A DNA stretch of 64,000 bases from Saprospiraceae bacterium (GCA_019187225.1 JABAQQ010000021.1:85211-149210); one strand, 5' to 3'. Positions 42,072-51,118 are shown, counted from the first letter of the stretch. A program made the numbers and translations. Notes: generated by a model not told the origin, from the letters alone.

Positions 42072-42668
42072 ATGAGACATTTACTTTTCGCTTTTCTTAT
42101 CCTGTTTTTTTCTCCGCTCCGTGCTCAGGAGGAAGAGGTTGTGTTTGACAAAGCCGTTGTACACGGCGGTTTTGGCGGCCCCCTGATTGAACTGTCCGGC
42201 ATGGCCGATCAGTCGGGCGTAATGGTCGGCGGCGGTGGCGGTGTCATCGTGAACGATTTTTTCTTCGGCGGCTTCGGCCAGGGCGGGAGCTTTGCCGAGC
42301 ATGCCATTGTGGGGCAATTGTATCCCATTAATTTCGGTTACGGCGGATTATGGGTGGGTTACGTAAAACCAACGCACAAAGCACTTCATTTTTTCAGCGG
42401 CGTCAAAATTGCAGGCGGCAGCATCTCGATTGCCGAAAGCCGCGATGATTTTGAGGACTCCCTGTTTGATGAAACCGTTTTTGTATTGCAACCCGAAGTG
42501 GGTGTCGAAGTGAATTTATGGAAATGGTTCCGCATTGCGCTCACGGGCAACTTGCGCGTGGTCAGCGGTATTCAGCCCCACAATCTTGCAGGGTTGAAAA
42601 ACAGCGATTTTAATTCGGGGGGTATGGCGCTCACCCTGCGGTTCGGGAAGTTTTACCGGAATGAGTGA
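42072..42668 (+). CDS. Secreted beta-barrel-like protein, paralogue of the gene at 27.8 kb
   Basis: A 198-residue product with signal peptide MRHLLFAFLILFFSPLRAQ. Blocks VVHGGFGGPLIELSG, VGGGGGVIVNDFFFGGFGQG, NFGYGGLWVGYVKPTHKALH and KIAGGSISIAES match the protein encoded at 27757-28383 position by position. Repeated aromatic/Gly strands suggest an outer-membrane barrel. No family name is offered. It ends with a short LTLRFGKFYRNE strand that resembles the aromatic C-terminus of outer-membrane proteins. Confidence 0.7.
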   Translation: MRHLLFAFLILFFSPLRAQEEEVVFDKAVVHGGFGGPLIELSGMADQSGVMVGGGGGVIVNDFFFGGFGQGGSFAEHAIVGQLYPINFGYGGLWVGYVKPTHKALHFFSGVKIAGGSISIAESRDDFEDSLFDETVFVLQPEVGVEVNLWKWFRIALTGNLRVVSGIQPHNLAGLKNSDFNSGGMALTLRFGKFYRNE

Positions 42669-42691
42669 TTGGGGATCAACATCGCCGCCCC

Positions 42692-43789
42692 TCACCCCGC
42701 AATAGACACTCCGATCAGTTTTCCGATAAAAAACGTGACGCCTGCCGCCGCCAGCCCGAACAGTACCTGACGGAAACCGGAATACCACACACTTTTACCG
42801 GTAAACAGCGTGATGGCCGCCCCTATCAGGAAAAGTCCCAATGCGCTCAGGGCCAGGCTCCAGATCACAGCCGGAGTTCCGCTGCCGAAAAAGAATGGCA
42901 ATACTGGCAAAACGGCCCCTACTGCAAACAGGAAAAACGATGCTAAAGCAGCCTCCCAGGCAGAGCCCTGCAATTCTTCGGCATTGATGCCCAGTTCTTC
43001 CTTGACAAGCACTTCATGGGCGTGCGCTTTGTCAGCCATAGTAGTTTCGGCCATTTTCCAGGCTTCCGCTTCCGAAATGCCTTTTGCCATGTAAATGAGG
43101 GCCAGTTCTTTTTTCTCCGCTTCCGGGTGGAGTTCAATCTCCTCCTGCTCCAGTGCCATCTGGCGTTCGTAGAGTTCCTGCGAACTTTTCACCGAAATCC
43201 ACTCGCCCAGTGCCATGGATAACGCACCGGCCAGCAGACCTGCCACGCCCGCCAGCAATACGCCGGAGCCGCCGGTAGCCCCCGCTACACCCATGACAAG
43301 GCTCATGTTGGATACGAGGCCATCGTTGCCGCCCAACACCGCCGCCCGCAACGCGTTGCCACCCACCGTTTTGTGTTTGCCTTCGAGTTGGGACAGTTTT
43401 TCGCCGGAGACGCGGCTTTTGGTTTGCAACAATGATTGCAGGATCTTAACGTGATTGGTCTCTGTGCCCGAAACGGGTGCCTGCTTTTTGTTTTTAGCGG
43501 TTACCACCGCATTGGCGATGCTTTTTTCGGTTTCCAGCAATGCACCCAGCAAATAATCGTAGCCGAAAACTTTGCCGACCTGATTGAGCGTGCGGGCACG
43601 CCAGGAGGGGCCGGGCAATGCGATGCCCCCATTCTGTTGGGAAAAATGAAGGGCGTGACTGCGTTCGATTTCCGCGAGCCCCCTGAAAATGGCGGCTACA
43701 TCCGGATTATCTTCCTGCGCTGCGATCTTGTCGTATAGCCAGGCAGTATCAATCTCGGTCTGGAGGTTGGCAAGCGATTTATTTTTCAT
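42692..43789 (-). CDS. VIT1/CCC1-family membrane transporter with N-terminal ferritin-like domain
   Basis: A 365-residue protein. Residues 1-115 are helical and rubrerythrin-like, with GLAEIERSHALHFSQQ supplying an Exx[HR]-type metal site. From about 150 the VIT1/CCC1 domain follows: RAAVLGGNDGLVSNMSLVMG, then GGSGVLLAGVAGLLAGALSMAL GEWISVKSS and a metal-binding Glu-rich loop (ALEQEEIELHPEAEKKE), with three more helices at the end. Such fusions are known as iron or manganese exporters or membrane-bound ferritin-like proteins. Inner-membrane location expected. It starts at ATG 43789. Confidence 0.85.
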   Translation of the reverse strand: MKNKSLANLQTEIDTAWLYDKIAAQEDNPDVAAIFRGLAEIERSHALHFSQQNGGIALPGPSWRARTLNQVGKVFGYDYLLGALLETEKSIANAVVTAKNKKQAPVSGTETNHVKILQSLLQTKSRVSGEKLSQLEGKHKTVGGNALRAAVLGGNDGLVSNMSLVMGVAGATGGSGVLLAGVAGLLAGALSMALGEWISVKSSQELYERQMALEQEEIELHPEAEKKELALIYMAKGISEAEAWKMAETTMADKAHAHEVLVKEELGINAEELQGSAWEAALASFFLFAVGAVLPVLPFFFGSGTPAVIWSLALSALGLFLIGAAITLFTGKSVWYSGFRQVLFGLAAAGVTFFIGKLIGVSIAG

Positions 43790-43803
43790 AGGCACTAAGA
43801 TAG

Positions 43804-43860
43804 GTTGTTTGAAATGGTTTGAGATGTTTGAGGGGTTTGATATTGACAATTTCAAACAAT
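43804..43860 (+). repeat. Short GTTTGA word repeat with inverted ends
   Basis: GTTTGA occurs four times (GTTTGAAATG, GTTTGAGATG, GTTTGAGG, GTTTGATA). The outer TTGTTTGAAA pairs with TTTCAAACAA. A similar word fills 51064-51115. Confidence 0.75.
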
Positions 43861-43861
43861 A

Positions 43862-44968
43862 TTACCGCTTATGAGCATCCCGCTCCGCCAGCCGTTTGAT
43901 GTTTTTCAATTCGGCGATTTGCATGATGGCATGTACGGGTGGATAAATGACAGCGCCCATCAACCATTCGGCCCATTTGGGTGCAATGGCGCCGCGTGCC
44001 CGGGTGATAAGGCGCGTCGCATCGGCGCCGATGGGCTCCAGTACGAAAGACCAGCTCATTTTAAAAGGACCACTGGTGAGCATAGTATGATCAGATTCGC
44101 CGCCGATCACAAAAAACCGCTCTTTTTCAACGGCATAGACTTCGAAAAAACCGTCCTGTGCGGGCGTGGCAGACAGCCTGTCCCCCACCGCCCGGCTTTC
44201 CCAGCCTTCCACCAAATGGTCAATGCTCGGCACGCCGCCGTTGTCCAGCGCATCAATACTGTACCATCCACCCCGGTCGCAGCCCAGTTGCATCAGGTAG
44301 CGCCACACGATAGAAGGCGGCGCTTCGATGTCGCGGTGGTGGGTCATTTGATATTTAGCACCGGGGATGCGTTCGTCGCCCGGCATAGCAATCTCGTCCA
44401 CATCAGGCCGTTTCATTTTGCCCATTTCCGCTTCGAGGTGGGCCATACCCGAATGCCGGATCAGGCGGGAACCGATGCCGATGACGCTGTAATAGCGTTG
44501 AAGTTTTTCCCAACTTTCATCGTCGGTGGCCGTCGTGCGCAGTTCGAGGCTGACGGTGCTGCCTTCGCCGCAGGGCTCCACCGCGATCGCCCAGGCGAGC
44601 TTGCCCCAACCCGGCTCGTTGAAATCGCGAAAATCAGCCGGCGCCACCGGGGCGAAGGGTATGTTCAGGTGCCAGAACTGTCCCACCGACCCCACCACGA
44701 CTTCGCGGCCAGGAACTTCTTCGAGGATCATGAATCCGGTACCCTGCCGGGCCACCTGGTCCACACCGATGCTTCGGTCTTCCTCTTTTCTTTTCCCGGT
44801 CAGCAGATCGGGCAAAGCGCGGATATCGAACAACAACCGCACCCAGGGAATGTCGGAAGCGTCGAAATGGCGGGCGGTTTCCCACGCCGCATCGGGTTTT
44901 GCTTTTACAAAAATCCGGTTGATCTCAGTGTGGCGGGGGTTGGGAAGGTGACGTTGGATGGCTCTCAT
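43862..44968 (-). CDS. Tandem SRPBCC-fold protein of unknown function
   Basis: A 368-residue protein with two halves that each resemble START/polyketide-cyclase (SRPBCC) domains. The first begins INRIFVKAKPDAAWETARHF; the second begins YQMTHHRDIEAPPSIVWRYL. The second ends with a helix near LMGAVIYPPVHAIMQIAELK. Such domains bind hydrophobic ligands. No catalytic residues are identified. No signal peptide. Upstream is the long heptamer palindrome at 45 kb. Confidence 0.65.
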   Translation of the reverse strand: MRAIQRHLPNPRHTEINRIFVKAKPDAAWETARHFDASDIPWVRLLFDIRALPDLLTGKRKEEDRSIGVDQVARQGTGFMILEEVPGREVVVGSVGQFWHLNIPFAPVAPADFRDFNEPGWGKLAWAIAVEPCGEGSTVSLELRTTATDDESWEKLQRYYSVIGIGSRLIRHSGMAHLEAEMGKMKRPDVDEIAMPGDERIPGAKYQMTHHRDIEAPPSIVWRYLMQLGCDRGGWYSIDALDNGGVPSIDHLVEGWESRAVGDRLSATPAQDGFFEVYAVEKERFFVIGGESDHTMLTSGPFKMSWSFVLEPIGADATRLITRARGAIAPKWAEWLMGAVIYPPVHAIMQIAELKNIKRLAERDAHKR

Positions 44969-44988
44969 AATTGAAGGGGAATTCAGGT

Positions 44989-45296
44989 GTTAAGGTTGGA
45001 CGCTGGGCTTTTTGACGCTGGACGTTGGACGCTGGACTTTTTGACATTGGACGCTGGACGCTGGACGCTGGATGTTGGACTTTTTGACGTTGGACGCTGG
45101 ACGCTGGATGTTGGACGCTGGATGTTGGACTTTTTGACATTGGACGCTGGATGTTGGACGCTGATCATTCGTCCCTGATGATCAATCATTTAGTCAAACA
45201 TCCAATGTCAAAAAGTCCAGCGTCCAACGTCAAAAAGTCCAGCGTCCAACATCAAAAAGTCCAATATCCAACGTCAAAAAGTCCAATATCCACCTG
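44989..45296 (+). repeat. Giant palindrome of TTGGACG / GTCCAAC words with TTTTTGAC
   Basis: The left side (44989-45170) alternates TGGACGC, TGGATGT and CTTTTTGAC words. The right side (45192-45296) alternates GTCCAGC, GTCCAAC and GTCAAAAA words, the reverse complement. The centre (about 45171-45191) is unique. It separates two minus-strand genes and contains no convincing coding sequence. Confidence 0.88.
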
Positions 45297-45297
45297 T

Positions 45298-46371
45298 TTA
45301 AATCAATCGGAAGCTCGTCACGCCCAGCAGCCCTTTTTCCGAATAAACTGCTGCGACATAGGTACCGCCCTTCAGGCGGTCGTCCAATTTGTAATTCAAT
45401 TCGATGCGTTGGTTCCGAATGACGTTTTGCAATTGTGTCTGCTGCGCGATGATCTCTACGTTGCCTTTGGGCGTTCTGATGGTGGCGCGGATGGGATTTT
45501 TCGAAGGAACGGGAATTCCTTTATCGTCCGTGATAGCCAGGTAGATTTGTTGGTTGCCCTGGTAGGAAGGCGGCACGTCGTTGAGTTCGAAACTCACTTT
45601 GATCTCGCGGGTCTTGCGGGCACGCACGGTCAGTTTGTCGTTGCGGCGCTCCATTTCCACCCGGAAGGAAGAGGCTTTAAACTGCGCCGATTGCGTTTGC
45701 CGTATCTGAGCTTCCAGTTTTCGGGCAAGATCGCTCACCTGCCACGTGAGAGAATCGGCCGTTCCCCTGAGCCGGGCGTTTTCAGCGCGGAGTTCGGCGT
45801 TCTGGTTGTTCAGAATAGCGATGACGGTTTCGTAGCGGTCTTTGAGCGTTTGCAGCCGTTGTACCTGGGCGCGCAGGGCTTTTTCTTCGCGTGCGTTCTC
45901 CGCCTGTATCTCCCGGATGACTTCTTCCTTTTCCGCAAGGAGGTTGGTCGCTTCGTTCAGGCTTTGCGCTAAAGAATCGTTGGTGACGCTCAGTTCGGCA
46001 AAAGTCGTTCCCAGGCTGCTCAGGTTGCTTTCGAGGTCGTTTTTTACCGTTACCAGCGAATCGAGCACGGCTTCGTGCGCTTCATTTTCTGCCTGGCGGA
46101 TGTTCTGCAGATTCTTCAGTCGCGTCCACGACCAGATGCCCAAGCCGGCGGAAAGCAACAACAACGCAGTCACCAACAAAGCATAAGTCCGGGCGCTCAG
46201 CAGGTAAGGCCGTTTAAAAGGTTGAACCCCGATGGATTCGTCCCTTTCATTTTTCTTCCGGAGGTGCGCTATTTCCGTATGCTGATCGGGATCAACTTCC
46301 GGCAGATCCAGTTTGCGCTGATGTTCGGGGCTGGATTCCTGTGAAAACTTTCGAAAAAGAGAACTGAACAT
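45298..46371 (-). CDS. Membrane-anchored coiled-coil protein
   Basis: A 357-residue product with one transmembrane helix near residue 65-85 (TYALLVTALLLLSAGLGIW), a long coiled coil (about 90-220, with repeats such as LLAEKEEVIREIQAENAREE), and a C-terminal beta domain (VRARKTREIKVSFELNDV ... YVAAVYSEKGLLGVTSFRLI). No named family was recognised. The topology suggests a bitopic protein with a large periplasmic part. Many Bacteroidota genomes carry proteins of this layout near envelope genes. Confidence 0.6.
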   Translation of the reverse strand: MFSSLFRKFSQESSPEHQRKLDLPEVDPDQHTEIAHLRKKNERDESIGVQPFKRPYLLSARTYALLVTALLLLSAGLGIWSWTRLKNLQNIRQAENEAHEAVLDSLVTVKNDLESNLSSLGTTFAELSVTNDSLAQSLNEATNLLAEKEEVIREIQAENAREEKALRAQVQRLQTLKDRYETVIAILNNQNAELRAENARLRGTADSLTWQVSDLARKLEAQIRQTQSAQFKASSFRVEMERRNDKLTVRARKTREIKVSFELNDVPPSYQGNQQIYLAITDDKGIPVPSKNPIRATIRTPKGNVEIIAQQTQLQNVIRNQRIELNYKLDDRLKGGTYVAAVYSEKGLLGVTSFRLI

Positions 46372-46483
46372 AGTCGGATATTTTTGTAAAAGTGCGGTCA
46401 GGCGACACATTTAAAAATGACAGGCAGCAAGACCGCTATTGACTTACATCATTACGCTGTTTTTCAGCATGAGTATCCCGCCC

Positions 46484-47584
46484 TTATTCATGCGGCATGA
46501 CGACATTGTATTCCATTTCCGTGATCTCTAATCTCAGCCAGGTAAACTCACCTGTATCGAGTTTCCATGTGATCTCGCTCTTGTATGGTATGCGGATGCC
46601 GTTCATCTCTTTCCAATCTTTGTTGGCGACAAACCAATCCTCCAGGGTGGCGCCATCCTTGCGGTCGTAGTAGCGTTTGGCTTCGAAACTCACCATATCG
46701 CCGTCGGCATTGAAACGGAAAATGCCCGGCGCCGTGAGGCCGCCGTATGTCATCGTGGCTTTGGCGCTGAGCGAATCCAGTTGCTCCCATCGAATGTAAT
46801 CGTTCAATGCCGCGGAGGGGAACCAGCATATTTCGGCTAAGTTGCGCAACATCGTTCCCTGATCGGTTTCCGGCCCTTTGGCGTTAGCGATGGGAAACAG
46901 CGACATCAGTTTGATGAGCATATTGCCCCGGCCGTTCTCATATTTATCCCTCCCGGCAAGGTGTATTCCCGGCCCGGCCTGAATTTGGGTGGTCCAGATA
47001 AAACCGGGTTTGTCTATCATGTTGTATTGTTCGGCTTCGAAAGAAATCCAGTTTCCGTCCGGCTTGGTTTTCATCTCTCCTTTTTGCTTCAGGTGCACGG
47101 TGTGCACCACTTCCCTCCCCACGACATTGGAGCGTTCAAGCCATTTTTGTACCACGGGCGGAAGCGGCAGGATCATCTCTGTTGTAACGGTTGGCCCGGA
47201 AGGCAGACCAGTCGGTAAAAACGACTTTATTTCATTGTTTACCATGGCGTTGAAGCTCCAGGCCCCATAGGCCACCACAGTGCCTGCCAAAGCGATGACG
47301 TTGGCGACGGTGCCGAATTTCGCGTCGCGCCATTGGGTGAAAATGAGGATTTGCGACAAAACGACCGCCGGCGCCGCTACCATCCACCACCAGTCTTTTT
47401 TCAAATAGAAAAACAGGACGGAAAAGGTGAATAACAGGGCGGTCAGGAGCCATAACACGCCCGCCGGTTTGGAGAAACTACCGCTGAGCTGGGGCACTTC
47501 GGCCAGTTTGAACGCTTTAGCGAAGCCCATGAGGTGGATGAGGCCGTGCACAAGCAGGATGATGGCGAAAAAGAGGCGGATCAT
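46484..47584 (-). CDS. DUF6544-type membrane protein
   Basis: A 366-residue product. Four N-terminal transmembrane helices (residues about 3-120: MIRLFFAIILLVHGLIHLMG, GVLWLLTALLFTFSVLFFYL, and others) are followed by a soluble domain of about 230 residues with the pattern LPPVVQKWLERSNVVG, FEAEQYNMIDKPGFIWTTQI, LAGRDKYENGRGNMLIKLMS and NLAEICWFPSAALND, typical of DUF6544. The function is unknown. The gene is followed on the same strand by a membrane protein gene about 135 nt upstream. Confidence 0.72.
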   Translation of the reverse strand: MIRLFFAIILLVHGLIHLMGFAKAFKLAEVPQLSGSFSKPAGVLWLLTALLFTFSVLFFYLKKDWWWMVAAPAVVLSQILIFTQWRDAKFGTVANVIALAGTVVAYGAWSFNAMVNNEIKSFLPTGLPSGPTVTTEMILPLPPVVQKWLERSNVVGREVVHTVHLKQKGEMKTKPDGNWISFEAEQYNMIDKPGFIWTTQIQAGPGIHLAGRDKYENGRGNMLIKLMSLFPIANAKGPETDQGTMLRNLAEICWFPSAALNDYIRWEQLDSLSAKATMTYGGLTAPGIFRFNADGDMVSFEAKRYYDRKDGATLEDWFVANKDWKEMNGIRIPYKSEITWKLDTGEFTWLRLEITEMEYNVVMPHE

Positions 47585-47720
47585 AATCTACAGGGGGTGA
47601 TAAAAGTTGATGAAAATTGATGAAGGTTGATAAGGGTTGTTTTTAAAAGTTCGATTCGACTTTTCCTTTCCGCTGTGCTCAGAATGACACGGCATCTGAT
47701 AGGAAGACCCGAACCGAATC

Positions 47721-48518
47721 CTACGCAGCCGTTTCTCTCAAATTGCGCAACAACAGCCATGAGCAGATTATACCGCCGATCGCGACGAAGGCATAAAACG
47801 GCGTAAGGGGGTCCCACGGGCCCGATACGCTGAACCCGGCCACAAAAGCCGCCATTGCCAACAATGCCAGGCCGTAGCTTGCGCCTTTGAGCGTCATCAT
47901 GGCCGCCAGGACGTACCCCCACGAGCGGCGACGCCACAGCCATACGGCACCCAACCCCATTGCCGGAACGATCAGCGAGAGATCGAGCGCGAACACCAGC
48001 ACAGGGTCTTTAGGAACTTCACCTTTTAAGATGGAGCCCAGTGATTTTGTCAACTCAAAAATGCCGAGAAAACCGGCGATGAACATCATGTAGCCCCCAA
48101 CCCAACCGACAGGTGTGCGCTCATCGAACCGGTGCCTTAATCCTTCCGCGTTGACACCCGAAAGCACATAAATAAGCGCGTACATGGATAATGTAAACAA
48201 TGCCACGTAAATGTGAAAAAAACGGTTGAACGCTGCTCCAAAGACATAAAAAGCGTAATTGTACAGCATATATCCCAACATCGCAGCCCACACCAGGTGC
48301 GCCCGTTCGGAGCCGCGTTTTGTGAAAATCATGCCGGTCACCAGTATCGGCACCGCCACAAACAGCGTCACCACATCATTCCCCTGAAAAGCCAGCTTGA
48401 AAAAGGGGGGATCGCGGTAGAGATTTCCAAGGAATAATCCACCGGCCGATGCAACCGCTGCCAAAATGGCGATGAAAACGGAAAGTATAAAAGCTATTTT
48501 GATATATGGCTGCCTCAT
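47721..48518 (-). CDS. Seven-helix membrane protein of unknown function
   Basis: A 265-residue integral membrane protein with about seven hydrophobic segments (e.g. IAFILSVFIAILAAVASAGG, GYMLYNYAFYVFGAAFNRFF, LDLSLIVPAMGLGAVWLW). No family could be named. A -7 box (48621-48628) lies about 100 nt upstream. Downstream lies a GTTGATGA word repeat and the DUF6544 gene. Location: inner membrane. Confidence 0.6.
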   Translation of the reverse strand: MRQPYIKIAFILSVFIAILAAVASAGGLFLGNLYRDPPFFKLAFQGNDVVTLFVAVPILVTGMIFTKRGSERAHLVWAAMLGYMLYNYAFYVFGAAFNRFFHIYVALFTLSMYALIYVLSGVNAEGLRHRFDERTPVGWVGGYMMFIAGFLGIFELTKSLGSILKGEVPKDPVLVFALDLSLIVPAMGLGAVWLWRRRSWGYVLAAMMTLKGASYGLALLAMAAFVAGFSVSGPWDPLTPFYAFVAIGGIICSWLLLRNLRETAA

Positions 48519-48620
48519 GCTTCCAAAATCTGATCGTACCGCATGATGGCCAACGGGTAAATGTAAGGAGCAGCAAAAGGATTGGCGGGTGATTCATGTG
48601 TATTCGATCGTATGACGTCA

Positions 48621-48628
48621 CAAATCTA
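48621..48628 (-). promoter_or_regulatory. -7 promoter box TAGATTTG (minus strand)
   Basis: Matches TAnnTTTG, about 100 nt upstream of ATG 48518. No palindrome at the 26-nt position. Confidence 0.45.
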
Positions 48629-48691
48629 CGTGCCTGCCGGTATTCGTAAAAATGACCTTTATTACTTGAGAACGTGACTCTTATCGCTGTT

Positions 48692-49978
48692 TCAGGCCAT
48701 TTTCAACAACCAGTATGCCGCGAAAGCGATGCCCACAAGGAGTACCGGGCCGAAACCTGCTAAAGCCGGCCTGCGGATCTCGGCCGCGCCGTTGAAAACG
48801 CTGACCGATAGTTTGAACAGCGAATTGGACATCACCGCCAACAGGACAATGATCGCTGCCTGGTAATGATGGTCGGGGTTGGCAGAAGCCCATTTGGCCG
48901 TACTGATGGTGATCGCGTCGCTGTCGGCAATACCCGATAATGCTCCGGTAAAGTAGGTCATCGTCGTACCAAGCCATTGGCGCGAGCCATACATCAGGAA
49001 GGTAATGCCGATATACAGCAGGACGAATAAAATGGCGTTTTTTATGTCCAGCGGGTTGCCGGGCGAAAGTTGCGAAACATCCGCATCTGTTTTAAAGGTT
49101 CGCATCATACGCCAGGTCGGCACGATGCTCACCAGCAGCATCAGGAGCAAAGGCGGCAGCAGTATCATCGCGACGGGAAAGGCGAAAACGGAAGTCAGCG
49201 CAAAAACCCGGATGTACATGATCGAAGAAGCCAGCACGATGCCCGAACCGAATGCGGGCGCCAGATCTTTTCTTTCCCGGCTCCGGGTTGAAAAAACCCA
49301 GGCGATCATGGTGGAAGAAAACAAGCCGCCGATGACGGCGGTCAGCGGGATGCCTTTTTTGGGACTGCTAAATTTCAGCATCAGATAACCTGCAAAGCTG
49401 ATGGACAACACCAGCACGGCGATCCAACCCAGATCGCGCAGGTTCAGCAGGTTTTCCGGCCCGAAAGTCTCGTCCGGCAGCATCGGCAGGATCAGCAGCG
49501 CCAATACGGTAAACTTGATGAATGCAAACAACTCTTCTTCCGTTATCCGCTTGATAAAACTGTGCAGTTGCTCTTTCAGAGACAGTATCAGCGTCATCAG
49601 CACTACGATGGCAAGCGATTCATGCACGTGACCTGCCGATATGACAATCCCCAACACCAAAGTCATGACCAGCGCCAGTTCGGTGGTCAGCCCCATGTTG
49701 TCCTTCAAGGCTTGCGCGTGATACGCAACGGCGACCAACAGGAAAAAACCAGCCAGCACAGCGATCAGCACCACCGGATATCCCAGATTTCCGATCCACC
49801 CTGCACTGTAACCCAATACGGACGTCATGGTGAACGTTCGGATACCGCCGATGTGCGCCGGTTTGTCGCGGGTGTTGAATTCACGCTCCAGACCGATGAT
49901 AAGCCCCACTCCGGCCGACACCAGCAGGCCGACAAAAAAAGGCGATAAGGCGCTGTTTAAATATTCAAACCAGTCCAT
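48692..49978 (-). CDS. MgtC-like membrane protein with DUF4010
   Basis: A 428-residue polytopic protein. The N-terminal part (GVGLIIGLEREFNTRDKPAH, GGIRTFTMTSVLG) is the MgtC/SapB domain, which contains a conserved GLxRE signature. The C-terminal part (GLFSSTMIAWVFSTRSRERK, DSDAITISTAKWASANPD) matches DUF4010. Twelve or more transmembrane segments are evident. Function is unclear; MgtC domains have been linked to Mg2+ homeostasis and virulence, but this architecture is uncharacterised. A TACATTTG -7 box precedes it. Confidence 0.83.
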   Translation of the reverse strand: MDWFEYLNSALSPFFVGLLVSAGVGLIIGLEREFNTRDKPAHIGGIRTFTMTSVLGYSAGWIGNLGYPVVLIAVLAGFFLLVAVAYHAQALKDNMGLTTELALVMTLVLGIVISAGHVHESLAIVVLMTLILSLKEQLHSFIKRITEEELFAFIKFTVLALLILPMLPDETFGPENLLNLRDLGWIAVLVLSISFAGYLMLKFSSPKKGIPLTAVIGGLFSSTMIAWVFSTRSRERKDLAPAFGSGIVLASSIMYIRVFALTSVFAFPVAMILLPPLLLMLLVSIVPTWRMMRTFKTDADVSQLSPGNPLDIKNAILFVLLYIGITFLMYGSRQWLGTTMTYFTGALSGIADSDAITISTAKWASANPDHHYQAAIIVLLAVMSNSLFKLSVSVFNGAAEIRRPALAGFGPVLLVGIAFAAYWLLKMA

Positions 49979-49986
49979 ATATCGCT

Positions 49987-49994
49987 CAAATGTA
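49987..49994 (-). promoter_or_regulatory. -7 promoter box TACATTTG (minus strand)
   Basis: Exact TAnnTTTG, 8 nt upstream of ATG 49978. An upstream TTTTGTGCC could serve as the -33 element. The gap is about 20 nt, typical for the phylum. The leader would be very short. Confidence 0.55.
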
Positions 49995-50096
49995 GCGACT
50001 TGCCGCTGACCGGCACAAAATTTTCATTCTGTTGAACGTTGATAAAAGTCAGACCCGCAGGTGACGCGTCGCAAGGGTTGTTACTGACGGAAGTTA

Positions 50097-50104
50097 TACA
50101 TTTG
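50097..50104 (+). promoter_or_regulatory. -7 promoter box TACATTTG
   Basis: Exact TAnnTTTG. A TTG lies 16 nt upstream (50078-50080). It drives the universal stress protein gene (ATG 50233) with a leader of about 120 nt. Confidence 0.5.
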
Positions 50105-50232
50105 CAACAATTTAGCAGATGCGCGCTGGAAGTGGGGACATTTGGCCGGAAGATTGTCCGTAAATTGAGGTGCGGATTTCCCATGTCAATGAACCCACGA
50201 TCCGTCATTTTACCAACTACGTTTCAAAAATA

Positions 50233-51063
50233 ATGAAAAATATCATCGTTCCCACCGATTTTTCCAAAAATGCCGCCAATGCCATGCACTACGCTGCGGC
50301 GCTCGCGCAGGCAGCCAAAGCCCGGCTGGTGCTTTACCACGCTTTCCCCTACCCCGTCATCGCCACCGATGTGCCCATCGAAATTCAGCAATTTATTGAT
50401 GAAACGACGGAAACCCACGTGGAGAAAATGCTCGATATCCGCCATGCACTGGAAAAGCAATACCACATCGAGATCAGCTGCGTCGCTCAGGCCGGTTCGG
50501 TCGCCTATCACTTGCAGGAGATCATGGAACGCGAAAAAGGCGACCTGGCCGTCATGGGACTGCGCGGGGCCAACCAGGCAGGCAATATCCTCATGGGCAG
50601 TACTACTTTCGAGGTGATGCGGCAGGGCAAAACACCCCTGCTCATCGTACCGCAAGGCGTGACATACCGCACCCCGCAGCACATTCTTTTTGCCTGCGAC
50701 GACCCCTATATCTCCAACGAAGCGACCGTCCGGCCCCTGAAGGACGTGGTGGCGCAATTCAATGCTGAAATCGAGGTTTACATGGTCAGCGAGCCGGAAA
50801 CCGCGCCCGCTTCGGACAAAAAACCGCGCGTGAGCAACCTGGAAAGACAATTTGAAAAACTCCGGCACGTCTATACGTTCGAGCGCGCCGAAGGCGTGCG
50901 CGAAAGCATCCTCGAAGGCATCCGCGCCAGCAACGCCGATATGCTGGCGATGATCCCGCGCCACCGCTCGATCTGGCAATACCTGTTGGGGAAAAGCGAT
51001 ACGCTCAGCGTGGCGTGCCAAACAACGATACCCTTGCTCGCGCTGGCTGAAAAAGCGGAGTAG
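50233..51063 (+). CDS. Tandem universal stress protein (UspA family)
   Basis: A 276-residue protein with two UspA folds. The first (MKNIIVPTDFSKNAANAMHY ... ) ends with the ATP-binding signature GLRGANQAGNILMGST (G-2x-G-9x-G-S/T) followed by PLLIVPQGV. The second lacks this signature (ADMLAMIPRHRSIWQYL), so only one half is likely to bind nucleotide. Cytoplasmic; a general stress role is typical. It is divergent from the MgtC-like gene. Confidence 0.9.
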   Translation: MKNIIVPTDFSKNAANAMHYAAALAQAAKARLVLYHAFPYPVIATDVPIEIQQFIDETTETHVEKMLDIRHALEKQYHIEISCVAQAGSVAYHLQEIMEREKGDLAVMGLRGANQAGNILMGSTTFEVMRQGKTPLLIVPQGVTYRTPQHILFACDDPYISNEATVRPLKDVVAQFNAEIEVYMVSEPETAPASDKKPRVSNLERQFEKLRHVYTFERAEGVRESILEGIRASNADMLAMIPRHRSIWQYLLGKSDTLSVACQTTIPLLALAEKAE

Positions 51064-51118
51064 TTATTCAAGATCATTTGAGTGGTTTGAAATTGTTTGA
51101 TATCGTTTGAAGTTGGCT

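Noticed and set aside
43871-44974. A 367-residue plus-strand frame opposite the SRPBCC gene
   Set aside because: Same length and position as the real minus-strand gene, and its translation has no recognisable domain.
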